The position numbers and the translations under genes are program-made. The notes beneath the pieces are model-generated. The model made no database searches and had not been told where the DNA came from. It saw only the letters and a program-made list of their open reading frames with translations. From assembly GCA_024291935.2 (NCBI GenBank), contig CM044321.1:63916985-63980984 (forward strand): DNA of 64,000 nt, written 5' to 3'. Positions 1 to 10,310 of this stretch are shown here, piece after piece (positions within the stretch are counted from its first letter, which is position 1; each line of letters starts with the position of its first letter). This stretch comes from Okapia johnstoni. Lineage: Eukaryota; Chordata; Mammalia; Artiodactyla; Giraffidae.

Positions 1-655
1 GTTATAAATATAGGTACTTAGGAATCAAATAGTAGTGTAAGATTTATTACAAAGCAGAGGATTTGTCAATCCCACTTTTCTATGCAAGTCCTCTTCCGTA
101 GGCTTTCATTTTTTAAAAGCTATTTACCTTCATAAACGTTCAAAATATGCTTATTCTTCCATTTCTTGACTTATCTTCCTTATCTTTCCCTTAATTTTCT
201 CCCTCATCCTGAGACATCTTTATCACAAATGCTTATTAAATCAGTAGTTAACATGTGAATTTGATTGCCGAGTCAAGTAGTACACTATCATTGTTTCATT
301 TATTATACAATCTGCTGTTTTTGCTTAGAGTTATTAATTGTTGCAATTTTTTTAAATGCTTCGGTTTTCTATGTATATATCCAAATGCTTCTGGTATATG
401 TGAAACACTAATCAAATGATTTTCCATCAGAGTATCTACTAATACTATTTCTTTTGGAAACCTTTCTTAGAAACCTCCATTCTCCTACTCATTGGATTGG
501 GTTGAGCTATTGGCCTTCTACACAACTATCATTCCCTTCACAGTTTCCTTGGGACCCTCCTTCTGACCTTTTAACTTCTCTATAGTGAAAATTGGATGCA
601 AAACCAACTTAACTACTTAAATATTAAGTGTGGGATGCTATTCCATTTAATTTTT
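1..655. other. AT-rich non-coding sequence
   Basis: I recognise no gene or repeat family here. The stretch is AT-rich with few CpG sites and only short open frames. It is probably unique intergenic or intronic DNA. Confidence 0.5.
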
Positions 656-659
656 CTTA

Positions 660-775
660 AAATTTTTGATTGTGCTTTGCGGCATGTGGGATCTTAGTTT
701 TCAGACCAGGAATAGAACCCATGCCCCCTGCAGTGGAAGCTCAGAGTCATAACCTCTGGACCACCAGGGACGTCC
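660..775 (-). mobile_element. CHR-type tRNA-derived SINE, partial, antisense
   Basis: Read on the minus strand it begins with the CHR head (a variant of gacttccctggtggtccag) and continues through the 'ggttcgatccctggtc'-like promoter B-box region into 'aagatcccacatgccgc'. CHR SINEs are cetartiodactyl retroposons with a tRNA-Glu-like head. This copy is well diverged and truncated at its 3' end. Confidence 0.75.
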
Positions 776-1493
776 TTCCATTTGATTTTTAAACTGATCA
801 CAATTTAATATGAGTTACCAAATAATATGCTTCTTTGTAAGAAAGTAACTCATCTTAGTAATTGAATATTAGATGTATGTAAAATGCATTTGAATGTCTT
901 CTCACCAGAACTAATTTACCTCATTTACTGAAAAAGCTAATGAAAATGAAGTAGTATAAACAAAACATTTTTTCTTTTTACTTCATGCTTTGACTTCATT
1001 TAAAGTGAATGAATCTGAGTTCTATCATGATCTCCTTTGCTTCTTCAAGATACAGAATGCATCAGCACAACTTGTATGAGAGGCTTCATTAGATGCCTCC
1101 TTGAGGGCTGTTCCACAAGGAAATTCATCCCTCTTTCACAAGGGAAGCCCCTGACTTGGCAGTGTCGTCCTTAACATTTAGTTGTGTTTTGTGGGTTCCT
1201 GGCTGGTTATGCCCTTTGGTTGGCCCCGTGCACAACACTGTTATCTGAAGGTTCTCTTTCCTCAGTGATTTACCGTCACTCTCATTGTCAGTTCTTTTTG
1301 GAAGCACAAGTTCATGCACAGAAGAGCAATAGTGGGGCTTGCATGGGACATAGAGAGAGGTCGCTGAGGCTGGCGAATTGTGATTTTCTAAGGCTAAGTG
1401 GTGGTTACAGACCTGGCCACTAGTTTCTCAACTGTAATAATAGGCAAATATCCTTTCTTTTTTTTGGAGGGAGGGGCTGGCAGGAGTGGGGGG
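776..1493. other. non-coding sequence, no recognised repeat
   Basis: Short open frames of 64-79 codons lie on both strands near 1125-1423, but they overlap each other and have no recognisable protein character. A short T-rich and G-rich tract precedes the SINE cluster. Confidence 0.45.
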
Positions 1494-1495
1494 AA

Positions 1496-1811
1496 GCTTC
1501 CCTGATAGTTCAGTTAGTAAAGAATCCACCTGCAATGCAGGAGACTCTGGTTCAATTCCTGGGTCGGGAAGATCCGCTGGAGAAGGGATAGGCTACCCAC
1601 TCCAGTATTCTTGGGCTTCCCTTGTGGCTCAGCTGGTGAAGAATCTGCCTGCAATGAGGGAGACCTGTGTTCGATCCCTGGGTTGGGAATATCCCCTGGA
1701 GAAAGGAAAGGCTACCTGCTGCAGTAGTCAGGCCTGGAGAATTCCATGGACTGTATAGTCCATGGGGTCGCAAAGAGTCGGACACAGCTGAGCGACTTTC
1801 ACTTTCACTTT
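1496..1811 (+). mobile_element. composite Bov-tA-type SINE with two tRNA-like heads
   Basis: The element opens with the tRNA-derived head (gcttccctgatagttcag) and a partial Bov-A body. It then restarts with a second head at about 1614 (ggcttcccttgtggctcag), followed by a full body ending in 'ggacacagctgagcgac' and a tttcac-rich tail. The 90-codon open frame across it is only translated SINE. The same double-head junction is found at 25012-25296, so this looks like a composite subfamily (ART2A-like) rather than a chance insertion. Confidence 0.85.
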
Positions 1812-2005
1812 GATTTCCTGATGGTTCAGACAGTAACGAATCTGCCTGCAATGCAGGAGACCCAGGTTCAATCCCTGGGTCGGGAAGATTCCCCTGGAGA
1901 AGGAAACGGCAACCCACTACAGTGATCTTGCCTGGGAGAATTCCACGGACAGAGGAGCATGGGTCGCAAAGAGTTGGACACGACTGAGCGATTATTACTT
2001 TTACT
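1812..2005 (+). mobile_element. Bov-tA SINE
   Basis: This is a complete head-plus-body element: tRNA-like head (aatctgcctgcaatgcagg), B-box-like 'ggttcaatccctgg', Bov-A body, and end 'ggacacgactgagcga'. It directly abuts the previous SINE in the same orientation, making a tandem SINE block. Confidence 0.9.
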
Positions 2006-2376
2006 ATCCTTTCTTTAAATCAGGTTGCAATAAAAAGAAAGGGAATGTGAAAATTATTTTATCCTAACTTTATCTTGTGAGACATAACATGCGTTTCTGC
2101 TGCTGTCCAGAAGTTGTTTTTGTTTAGTCGCTAAAGAGGGTTCGGATGAAACCTTCCGTAAGCCATAGCAGCAGTTACCTTGGAATACGTGTTGCTCATG
2201 GGTGCACAGAGTAAATCCAACATGAGGTTCAAATGCTCACAGACACAGTTCACAACTACGGCAACTTGATGCTGAGACACCGAGTATAGTTACCAGGGAG
2301 GGAGTTTGGTGGGGCCACTGTCTCACTGTTCAGGGTATGCACTGCCTCTGTGAGAGCTCACTGCAGAACAAATGCT

Positions 2377-2592
2377 GGGGACTTCCCTGGCAGTCCAGTG
2401 GCTAAGACTCTGTGCTTCCAATTCAGGGGTCCTGGGTTCGATCCCTGGTCAGGGAACTAGATCCCACGTGCCACAATTAAGGGTTTGTGTGCTGCAGTGA
2501 AAGCAACAAAAGATTCTGCATGCTGCAACTAAGAAAAGGTCCCATGTGCCACAACTTGCAACTAAGATCTAGCACAGCCAAATAAATGAATG
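2377..2592 (+). mobile_element. CHR-type SINE, near full length
   Basis: It begins 'ggggacttccctggcagtcc', contains the tRNA B-box-like 'gggttcgatccctggtc', and continues through 'gaactagatcccacgtgcc' to the A-rich end 'cagccaaataaatgaa'. This is the longest sense-strand CHR copy in the window. Confidence 0.85.
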
Positions 2593-2765
2593 CTAAACAT
2601 CAGCAACAGCAACAAACACTGAAGACTACTTTAGCCTTTACGTTTTCTTCATAAAAGTGAAAATCCCATATGGATTTCTTTCACTTAGTGAAAACAGAAA
2701 CTAATGTTCTTTTGTAAAAGCAAAGTGACATAAAGTGAACTTTGGAGAAAAACAGGGCATACCTG

Positions 2766-3345
2766 TGGTGACTGCAGCCATGAAATTAAAAGACACTTGC
2801 TCCTTGGAAGAAAAGTTATGACCAACCTAGACAGCATATTAAAAAGCAGAGACATTACTTTGCCAACAAAGATCCGTCTAGTCAAGGCTATGGTTTTTCC
2901 AGTGGTCATGTATGGATGTGAGCATTGGACGGTGAAGAAAGCTGACTGCCACAGAATTGATGCTTTTGAACTGTGGTGTTGGAGAAGACTTGAGAGTCCC
3001 TTGGACTGTAAGGAGATCCAACCAGTCCATCCAACCAGTCTCTCTCCGTCCAGAGATCAGCCCTGGGTGTTTATTGGAAGGACTGATGTTGAAGCTGAAA
3101 GTCCAATAGTTTGGCCACCTGATGTGAAGAAGTGACTCATTTGAAAAGACCCTGATGCTGGGAACGATTGAAGGCAGGGGGAGAAGGGGACAACAGAGGA
3201 TGAGATGGCTGGATGGTATCACCAACTCAATGGACATGAGTTTGAATAAACTCCGGGATTTGGTGATGGATAGGGAGGCCTAGCGTGCTGTAGTCCATGG
3301 GGTCGCAAAGAGTCAGACACGACTGAGCCAACTGAACTGAACTGA
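2766..3345 (+). mobile_element. BovB (RTE) LINE, 5'-truncated 3' end
   Basis: The sequence encodes the C-terminal part of the BovB ORF2 protein downstream of the reverse transcriptase core. An open frame at 2797-3135 includes [19 protein letters not shown] and the FELWCWRR motif. It ends with the usual 3' terminus, repeats of 'actgaactga'. Relative to the other copies, a small deletion after 'ggagaagact' shifts the frame, so the coding remnant is broken. A short direct repeat (acctgt, 2761-2766 and 3346-3351) may be the target-site duplication. Confidence 0.9.
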
Positions 3346-3455
3346 ACCTGTACAGACATCTGTGTTTGAGAAATTTTGACTATGCTTGGAACCAGCTTGT
3401 GACACTGTCACACAGTAACTGTCTTCAGTAAGTATATACAGCTGGTATGTAGTGG

Positions 3456-3697
3456 TGGTGGTGGTGGTTTAGTCTCTCAGTCATGTCCGACTCTTTTGCA
3501 GCCCCATCAACTCTTTGGCGATCCCAGGGACTGGAGCCTACCAGGCTCCACTAGACTCCTCTGTACATGGGATTTCCCAGGCAAGAATACTGGAGTGGGT
3601 GGCCATTTTCCTCTCCAGAGGATCTTCCTGATGCAGGGACTGAACCCATGTCTCCTACATTGTGGGCGGATTCTTACCACTGAGCCACCAGGGAAGC
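3456..3697 (-). mobile_element. Bov-tA SINE, antisense
   Basis: The minus strand reads tRNA head, body and tail. On the plus strand it starts with a (GGT)n-like tail, then 'cagtcatgtccgactctt', and ends 'gagccaccagggaagc'. It carries a short internal duplication or insertion in the body. Confidence 0.9.
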
Positions 3698-3699
3698 TC

Positions 3700-4672
3700 C
3701 ATACACACCTGGAGAGAATGCCAAATGTCCCATCACAAGTGACTTATACTTGTTTTGTATGTCACCAGCCCTTTAAGGACTGAAGATCTGAGCCACTGAA
3801 GCAGAGCTGTGGCTTTAACCTTTGTTCACAGCCCACATCTGTCCAGTCATTAATTTGAATTGTTCCAGAAGTGGAAGAAGCAGAGTAGCCAAGGCAATAT
3901 TGCCCTTGCTTCTATTTTAAGAAGTAGGGAAAGAAGAGGAGAGAAAATAATTAAAATCCTTATAGCTGCAATCATTTTTGAGAGAGTACATTTTATATTT
4001 ATAGCTTTTCTAAAGCATAATGCTTAAAGCTACAGTTTATCCTGCTAGAAGTTTAACTATAAAATGTTTCCACAGGTGGATTTATAGAAACTTACATTAT
4101 AGGGGATGGATTTAAGTATAGGTGTGTGGAGGGGGCGAGGTAGGAGAAGCATGGTGAAAAACTCAGTGACCACAGAGACTAAATACAGTGTTCAAAATAC
4201 TTGGGCATCTAGAATAAAATATAATTCTGTTTAAAATATTCTGGAATTTAGATTAAGATAAAGCAGCTTATTACATTTAATTTTCCTTTCTTTCTAAAGT
4301 GGAATAGATTGACAAAATGATCTAAGTCTATTACCCATGAAACAACCTCCCTAATAGAGATGGGGGAACAGTGTTTCCCTAAGTGACTTAGGAAATTAGT
4401 GGAGTCTGTAAGATTCAAGGCAGAGGAAACTGTCCATAAGCTCTGGTTGTAGTTGATAAAATTGTTTCCCATGGGGTAGAGGTCAACAGTTCTGATGCAT
4501 CTACACATATATTCCAGAACTGAACAATTGGGCGAATGGATAGCCAGTGATAGGAGCCAGCTTTTTCACTGTTGGACTGACTGGAATTTTATGGATTAAA
4601 CAAGCAAAGAAGACAACCCACATGTTTATAAATTAGAGTTGGAGACATCAGTATAACTCATGCTGAACTTAA
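3700..4672. other. non-coding sequence, no recognised repeat
   Basis: I see no gene or recognisable repeat. The 86-codon minus-strand frame at 4248-4508 has no family resemblance and is probably chance. Confidence 0.45.
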
Positions 4673-4678
4673 TATAGA

Positions 4679-4682
<4 letters not shown>

Positions 4683-4738
<56 letters not shown>

Positions 4739-4741
4739 GTT
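4683..4741. repeat. (GT)n microsatellite, about 29 units
   Basis: This is an almost pure GT tract with a single GC interruption near its end. It lies inside the target-site duplication of the adjoining antisense SINE, so it corresponds to the SINE's (CA)n tail. The length makes it likely to be polymorphic. Confidence 0.97.
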
Positions 4742-4857
4742 AAGTCGCACAGTCATGTCTGACTCTTTGCAACCCCATGGACTGTAGCCTCCAGGCTCCT
4801 CTGTCCATGGAATTTTCCAGGCAAGAATACTGGAGTGGGTTGCCATTTCTTTGTCCA
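4742..4857 (-). mobile_element. Bov-A SINE monomer, antisense, with target-site duplication
   Basis: The plus strand reads 'cagtcatgtctgactctttg' through 'gggttgccatttctttgtcc', the Bov-A body without the tRNA head. The 10-base direct repeat atagatgcag flanks the SINE plus the GT tract (4674-4683 and 4858-4867). Confidence 0.9.
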
Positions 4858-5389
4858 ATAGATGCAGATGGTTACATATATTTATAGATATGTGTACGTA
4901 GATGAGTTAGCACACATATACATATTTCCTTGCTCTATCAGATGTGAAGGTTGGAAGCAACAGCAGCCCAGTAGCAATGATGCCTCTAGTGCTCAGATCT
5001 TGTTTTTTCATTCTCTGATAAAAGGAAATAAGGATCCTTGGAGAAATGGCTGATTTTAAGACTGGAGCAGGAAATACGTGTAATGATTCCGGAGCACACT
5101 TTGTATTGCTAGAAAGTAAGGAAGTGCTCCAAAAAAGCAAAACAAACCCACCCCCGATGATAGAGGTATGTCAGAGGAACATGGAAGCCCATGGAAAGAA
5201 CTCCCAGTGGCCAAGTGACATCACTTTGAGCAACACATTAAGTAAAGTGGTATTGGGTTATAATCCAAGGTACAAAGTGAGTGAATCCATAATGATATAG
5301 ATAATTAATTGCAATAAATAAATGGGAGAGAAAGGGCAAATTTTCCATGCAAAAGAATTCTGAAAAATGTATATAGATACTCTCAAGGA

Positions 5390-6175
5390 TATGGAGCACA
5401 AGTCCCAGGTTCTTGCATGTGGGCAGCACATAGTGACTTCCTTCCACAGGGTACAGCATGGAAAGGAGAATAAAAGCTGAACTTTATGGTTGAGAAGCCC
5501 AACAAACACCACCTCAGCCAGGTGATCCAGGTCAACATCAACCGTGATAAATCGCCTTGATAGTATACACTTGTGATATGATGTGATGAGAATGGCACAT
5601 TACCTCTGCAGTCTTCCTCCCTCAAACCCAGAGCCCCAGTCTGCTGAGAGAACCATCCATTAATAAATACCTAGGCAGTACCCATCAAAAATGTCAAAGT
5701 CATCAAAAGCAAAGGTTAAGGAACTACCATAGCCAAGAGAATCCTAAGGCTGCTGCTGCTGCCAAGTCGCGTCAGTCGTGTCCAACTCTGTGCGACCCCA
5801 TAGACGGCAGCCCACCAGGCTCCCCTGTCCCTGGGGTTCTCCAGGCTAGAACACTGGAGTGGGTTGCCATTTCCTAAGGAGACGAAGACTAAATCTCATG
5901 TGATATCATGGGTGAGATCTTGGAAGAGAAAAAGTAGTTAAAGTTAAGAAGAAGAAAAAAAAAGACTCTGAATAAAGTATGGACTTTAGTTAAAAATATT
6001 GGCTCGTTCATTGTTATATAATGTAGGGCAAAGTACTATAATAATAATAATAACAAGATATTAATAATCAGGCAGACTGGCAGTGAAATATATAGGAACT
6101 CTGTGTACTATTTTTGCATTATTTTCTGCAAATATAAAACTATTCTAAAAATAAAGTTTATTTTTTTAAAGATTG
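5390..6175 (+). mobile_element. old L1 3' UTR (L1M type)
   Basis: The sequence follows a familiar mammalian L1 3' UTR in order: 'gtgacttccttccacagggt', 'caccacctcagccaggtgat', 'gatatgatgtgatgagaatg', 'gtcaaagtcatcaaaagcaa', 'aataaagtatggactttagt', 'ataggaactctgtgtacta', then an A-rich end with 'aataaagttta'. It is heavily diverged, contains no ORF2, and is interrupted by a younger Bov-A copy. Confidence 0.75.
5748..5871 (-). mobile_element. Bov-A SINE, antisense, inserted in old L1
   Basis: It reads a (CTG)n tail, 'cgtcagtcgtgtccaactct', then 'gagtgggttgccatttcc'. The 8-base direct repeat tcctaagg (5742-5749 and 5872-5879) marks the insertion into the L1 3' UTR. Confidence 0.9.
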
Positions 6176-6298
6176 GTGAACTGATTAGATATTCATAGCA
6201 AAAATCAAACCAGTCAATAATAGATATACAGGTTTAGTTTACATCTGAGGCTTTTTCTCTCTCATTTAAAACTAGAAAAAAACTGTAAAAGAATATTG

Positions 6299-6373
6299 GG
6301 GAGTCCGGCTGCTTGCCACTCAAAAGCCAATAAAGAAGCCAGGTTGGTGGAAAGAAAAGAAAAAAAAAAAAAA
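6299..6373 (+). mobile_element. short retroposed transcript end with poly(A) tail
   Basis: A body of about 52 bases contains an AATAAA hexamer at 6329-6334. It is followed about 17-20 bases later by an A-rich tail of about 20 bases. The unit is bounded by the 12-base direct repeat aaaagaatattg (6287-6298 and 6374-6385). These are the marks of LINE-driven retroposition of a severely 5'-truncated RNA. I do not recognise the source RNA. Confidence 0.7.
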
Positions 6374-6389
6374 AAAAGAATATTGAGGA

Positions 6390-7527
6390 AGCCTCACCTA
6401 GAAAAATCCCATAGATTCCAATAGGTAGGAATCCATTCTAGGTTTCTAACTGATAGGCTGAAAGTTTTTCGTGTTATATAAATGTCTGCTACTTGGTGGG
6501 ACTATCTCAGTTTTAAATTTAGGGCAAGTAATGTATGCATTGTTAGACATTATTAGATACTGAGTTCAGAAGACATTGAGTACATGGTTCAGTCCGTGCA
6601 GCAGTGTATTTATGGCTCTTAGTCATACCTTCCGGATTTTGTGATAAAATTAGGTCTTTGTCTAATGGAATCAAAGAGAGTTTTTTGGCCCTGTAATTTG
6701 TTTTGAAGCTGGAAGGGCAGTGCGTTTGTGTGTGTACATATGTGTGTACACACATACATGCTAACCATTTCTATACAGCACTGTAAACAAAACATTTTAC
6801 CAAGAAAATTGACAGACATTTTAAATTGAAAAGGAATTTTGAAAGACAGTGTTTGCCCTCCTGGTTGAGGTTTAGAAGAAAGCAGTGCTGGAAAAAAAAA
6901 TCACCAATGTTCACACTTTTTTGAAGAGTGTGAATTTTATTCACCGATTTGCTTTTTATACCAGAGGCCAGCTGCTGCCTTTGGACGGGTGCAACGTTTC
7001 CACCAGAATTGTCTGTAGCTCAGTATAGCTCTAATGCCAGAAGAAATCCAACCAGATTATGTCCTTTGATTTTCACAGGTTTTCTTTGGAAGATCTGGCG
7101 ATGGGTTGCATTTTCACACTTCAGAAATACACGGTTGGCCAGGAGTTATTTCTGGAGTTTTCTTTTAAAGCCTTATGTGTTTGTGAGATTCTCTGTGTTC
7201 CTAAATCAATTTCCTAGTCATTCTTTACCTGAAGTGAGAAGTTTATATATATATACATATATATATGTATATATATGGTTTTTTTTTAAACGAAGTCACT
7301 TCTAAAGTTGAAAACTGCATTTTCTAGAACATCTGAAAAAGTTCTCTCCTCTAGGCATCCTGACTAATGAATGCTAAGTCATGTAAACTACCTTCTTCCT
7401 TCATAGACTATGGTGCTGCCAATCATAAAATTCTGGAAATAAATTCTGCACCCAGGGGGTTACTTCCTAAAACAGTCGACCGAGATTTTTCACTCTAGAG
7501 CCAGAGGCACTTCAGTCAAGCCTCAGA
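6390..7527. other. non-coding sequence with AT-rich simple repeat
   Basis: No gene is recognised. The 118-codon plus-strand frame at 6949-7305 runs into the (TA)n tract and has no domain resemblance. A weak alternating GT tract lies at 6729-6755. Confidence 0.45.
7242..7277. repeat. (TA)n low-complexity tract
   Basis: An imperfect TA/CATA alternating tract of about 35 bases, largely self-complementary. Confidence 0.9.
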
Positions 7528-7728
7528 CCTGCCACATCCTGGTTATGTGAACTTGGGCATCTTTCCCTTAACTTCTCTTTGCCTCAGTTGCTTTATCTGC
7601 AGGGTGAAAGGGAAGAAGAGTGTCTAACGCACAGAGTTGTCTTTAGTGTTAAACAAGATAACTTTGTACTGTGTCTGTCATAGCACATAGTAAAAATGAA
7701 GTAAATGTCGGCTATGTTCATTATCATG
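7528..7728 (+). mobile_element. MIR SINE
   Basis: It shows the MIR core in order: 'tgtgaacttgggcatctttc', 'cttctctttgcctcagttg', 'ctttatctgcagggtgaaa', then 'catagcacatagtaaaaatg' near the 3' end. Divergence from the consensus is typical of this ancient family. Confidence 0.8.
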
Positions 7729-8194
7729 ACATTGACCTCAATAGAAAACACGCCAGGACCTCCCTGAAGAGTGCCACCAAGTGTCTGACTTCTGAACGAT
7801 CAACTGCGCATCAGTTGCTTAGGAACACAGGTGAGGAAAGTCTCTGAGACTCTCTGTTTGATTAAAAGAAAAACTGTGTGTCCCAAGAAATGCCAGTGCT
7901 TCTTTGAATCTTGACTTACAAGAAAGCTGTGTGTCTCATGAGCCCTCGGCATTCCATTTCTTCCTTCTCTTTTCTGTCCAGAGCTGGGCTCTAGAACTCT
8001 TGTCACCAGACTTGGATCTTGCGGTTCTCTGCCTCTTTTCTTTACCCACTTAGCACACAGGATGGAAGGCTCGACCATCCCACAGCCCCAGAGTCAGCCT
8101 CGGGAGCAGGGGTGAAGCCGTGGCTTCCGCCCGTCCCCTTGGCTCTGGTCCCTCAGGGCACAGAGCCCTCCTCCGCCTCTCTGAGCCACACCTG

Positions 8195-8395
8195 TCACTG
8201 AGGGCCACCAGCTCAGCAGGCAGGGTAACCTCGGTCAAGCGCTGAGCTTCTCTGGAACCAGGCTTCCTCCTCTGTAAGATGACAAACCTGCAAGAGAGGA
8301 TGTGGTGATCTCTTCCCTCTCCATCATCCTCACAGATTCAGGAAATTATTGGACTTACATTAAATAAAAATAAATTAACGTCAGCTACGTTCAAG
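8195..8395 (+). mobile_element. probable MIR SINE
   Basis: 'aacctcggtcaagcgctgag', 'cttctctggaaccaggcttc' and 'ctcctctgtaagatgacaaa' match the MIR core layout loosely. A T/A-rich 3' part ends near 'aattaacgtcagctacgtt'. The match is weaker than at 7528-7728. Confidence 0.55.
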
Positions 8396-8628
8396 AGGCT
8401 TTTTTTGTCCATGAGAACTTCCTTTCTCTGCTGCCTCAGACTACAGGTCACTCTGTCTTATAACTCAGTGTGTCTGTGATATGTCTGTGATACACAATTT
8501 TGTACTTTCAGTGTGTATTTTCAGTTCTCTAGTTGTTTCACGGATATAAGCCATAGTTCCTCAGCAACACTGGACCTTCTTTAAAAGTGGGGGTAATACT
8601 CTTTTTTTACTCCCCTAAGGAAACTTAA

Positions 8629-8760
8629 GATCCCCCAGAGAAGGAAATGGCAACCCACTCCAGTATTCTTGCCTGGAGAAATTCATAAACAGAGGAGCTT
8701 GGTGGGCTACACTCCATCGGGTTGCAAAGAGTTGGACACGACTGAGCGACTAACAGGTTT
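8629..8760 (+). mobile_element. Bov-A SINE with target-site duplication
   Basis: It reads 'ccagagaaggaaatggcaac' to 'ggacacgactgagcgactaa'. The perfect 12-base direct repeat aaggaaacttaa (8617-8628 and 8761-8772) flanks it, which indicates a relatively recent insertion. Confidence 0.93.
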
Positions 8761-9116
8761 AAGGAAACTTAACTGAAATTATGTTCAAAATGAGCTTACT
8801 GTTCACTAAAATATTAACTCTGTATGTAATATTTAACATGTATGAAGTCTGGTAGCTTAACATGTATATGAAATGTGATTTTATACACACACACGTACGT
8901 ACCCTTTTTGGTTCAAAAGCATATATAAACTATTAAGGAATAATGGTTATAATCTGCAGCAGATGGTGAGGTAATGTTATGGAGAAAATGAAGGTGTTTA
9001 CCATTCAAGAATTCCAATAAAAATTATATCCATGAAAAATAGTATCTATTTTATAATCTTGATATCTTTATATATGTTAGCATGTGGCCAAGGAAAGAGA
9101 AGATCCATAGCTTTTC

Positions 9117-9264
9117 TTTTTTTTTTTTTTTTAAATATTTGTGTATTTGTCTGTTCTGGGTTAGTTGTGGCATGTGGGATCTAGTTCCCTGATCAAGGAT
9201 CAAGCCCGGGCCCCCTACTTTGAGAGTGTGGAGTTTTAGCCCCTCGACCACCAGAGAAGTCCCC
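9117..9264 (-). mobile_element. CHR-type SINE, antisense, with poly(A) tail
   Basis: On the plus strand a T-rich tract (the tail) is followed by 'gttgtggcatgtgggatcta', 'gttccctgatcaaggatcaa' and the head complement 'gaccaccagagaagtcccc'. Confidence 0.85.
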
Positions 9265-9699
9265 AATCTATAGTTTTTCTATACTTCTTTTATGTAGCAC
9301 TTAGATTTTCCTGAAATCCATATTGACTGTAACCAAACACTGCTTTTCTAGGAGTTAAAAGGATACATTAAAAAAAAAAAGTCGGGCATAGCTGTCGATT
9401 TCCTTTTGCAACCAAAATATAAAAGCACGGGTTGAATATTTGATAAACAACTAGATTCAGTCTTTAAATTGCTTGGACCCTCAATACCACTTAATAGCCA
9501 TATCAATGGAAAATGCTGGGAGAGAGCAGGAGAATTTAAAAGAAGCCAGTTATCAAGAGTTTCATGTATGGTTATGGTGAGCGTAGTAAGATTGAAGTTT
9601 CTGTCTAAGTTAAATTGTCAATCTTGGGAGAGCAATAGAGACCCGCAAAGAGTATTCAAAATATGACTTTAAAAACAATGTCAACTAGATGTTACTAGA

Positions 9700-9912
9700 A
9701 AAGGAGGGAGGGACGGAGATCTAGGGGGATGTGGGTAGAAAGGAAGATTGGAAAGGAAGAGACGGAAGGAAGCTTAGCAAGAGAGAGACAGGCATAGGGA
9801 CAGAGACAGAGAGAAAGAGAGGTAGAAAGGGAGATGAGAGTGCCGGAGGTGGACAGAGAGAGAGAGAAAGGGCAGATGGATGGGGAAAGAACAAGAGAGA
9901 AGGAGGGAACTA
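9700..9912. repeat. purine-rich GA tract
   Basis: About 210 bases are dominated by A and G (gaga, ggaa and gacaga units) on the plus strand. Open frames on both strands here are artefacts of low complexity (K/R/E/G-rich one way, S/L/P-rich the other). Confidence 0.85.
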
Positions 9913-10109
9913 GATTCATACAGTGAGAAACACAGTGAAGACACAGAGGCAGAGATGAGGTAGGCAGACGTGGTTGAAGGTGGCAGGGTTTTACACTGCT
10001 CTGTGACATTCGGCTGATATTTTCATGGTCAAAAAGGGGAGTGGGCTTCAGCTAAAGATGAAGCTGCATGATGTTTATACTTTAAAATAGAACTTACAGT
10101 GATTGACTG

Positions 10110-10310
10110 CCAACTCTCACAGGAGCTTATATATTTATCTTTCTAATACTTGACAGCACTCCCATATAGTAGGTGTTATGTACCTCCTCTCCCATTCCCT
10201 GAAGAGTTACATTACTTGCTCAGAGTTACTTCAGTAGTTAAGTATAAGTGGTCTAAACTGTTTCATTGCAAAGCTTAAGTTCTTAAGCCTGCCATACAGT
10301 ATGTGATTTT
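10110..10310 (-). mobile_element. probable MIR SINE, antisense
   Basis: The plus strand follows the complement of MIR: 'agtaggtgttatgtacctcc', 'gagttacattacttgctcag', 'agttacttcagtagttaagt'. It is well diverged. Confidence 0.55.

Noticed and set aside
1486..1917. Open frames of 90 and 121 codons
   Set aside because: Both translate Bov-tA SINE sequence on its two strands. Frames with the same peptides recur at every other SINE in the window.
1496..2005. tRNA-like sequences with B-box motifs
   Set aside because: These are the tRNA-derived heads of SINEs. They lack a complete cloverleaf and anticodon arm, so no tRNA gene is called.
9695..10009. S/L/P-rich 104-codon minus-strand frame
   Set aside because: It is a direct consequence of the purine-rich tract on the other strand.
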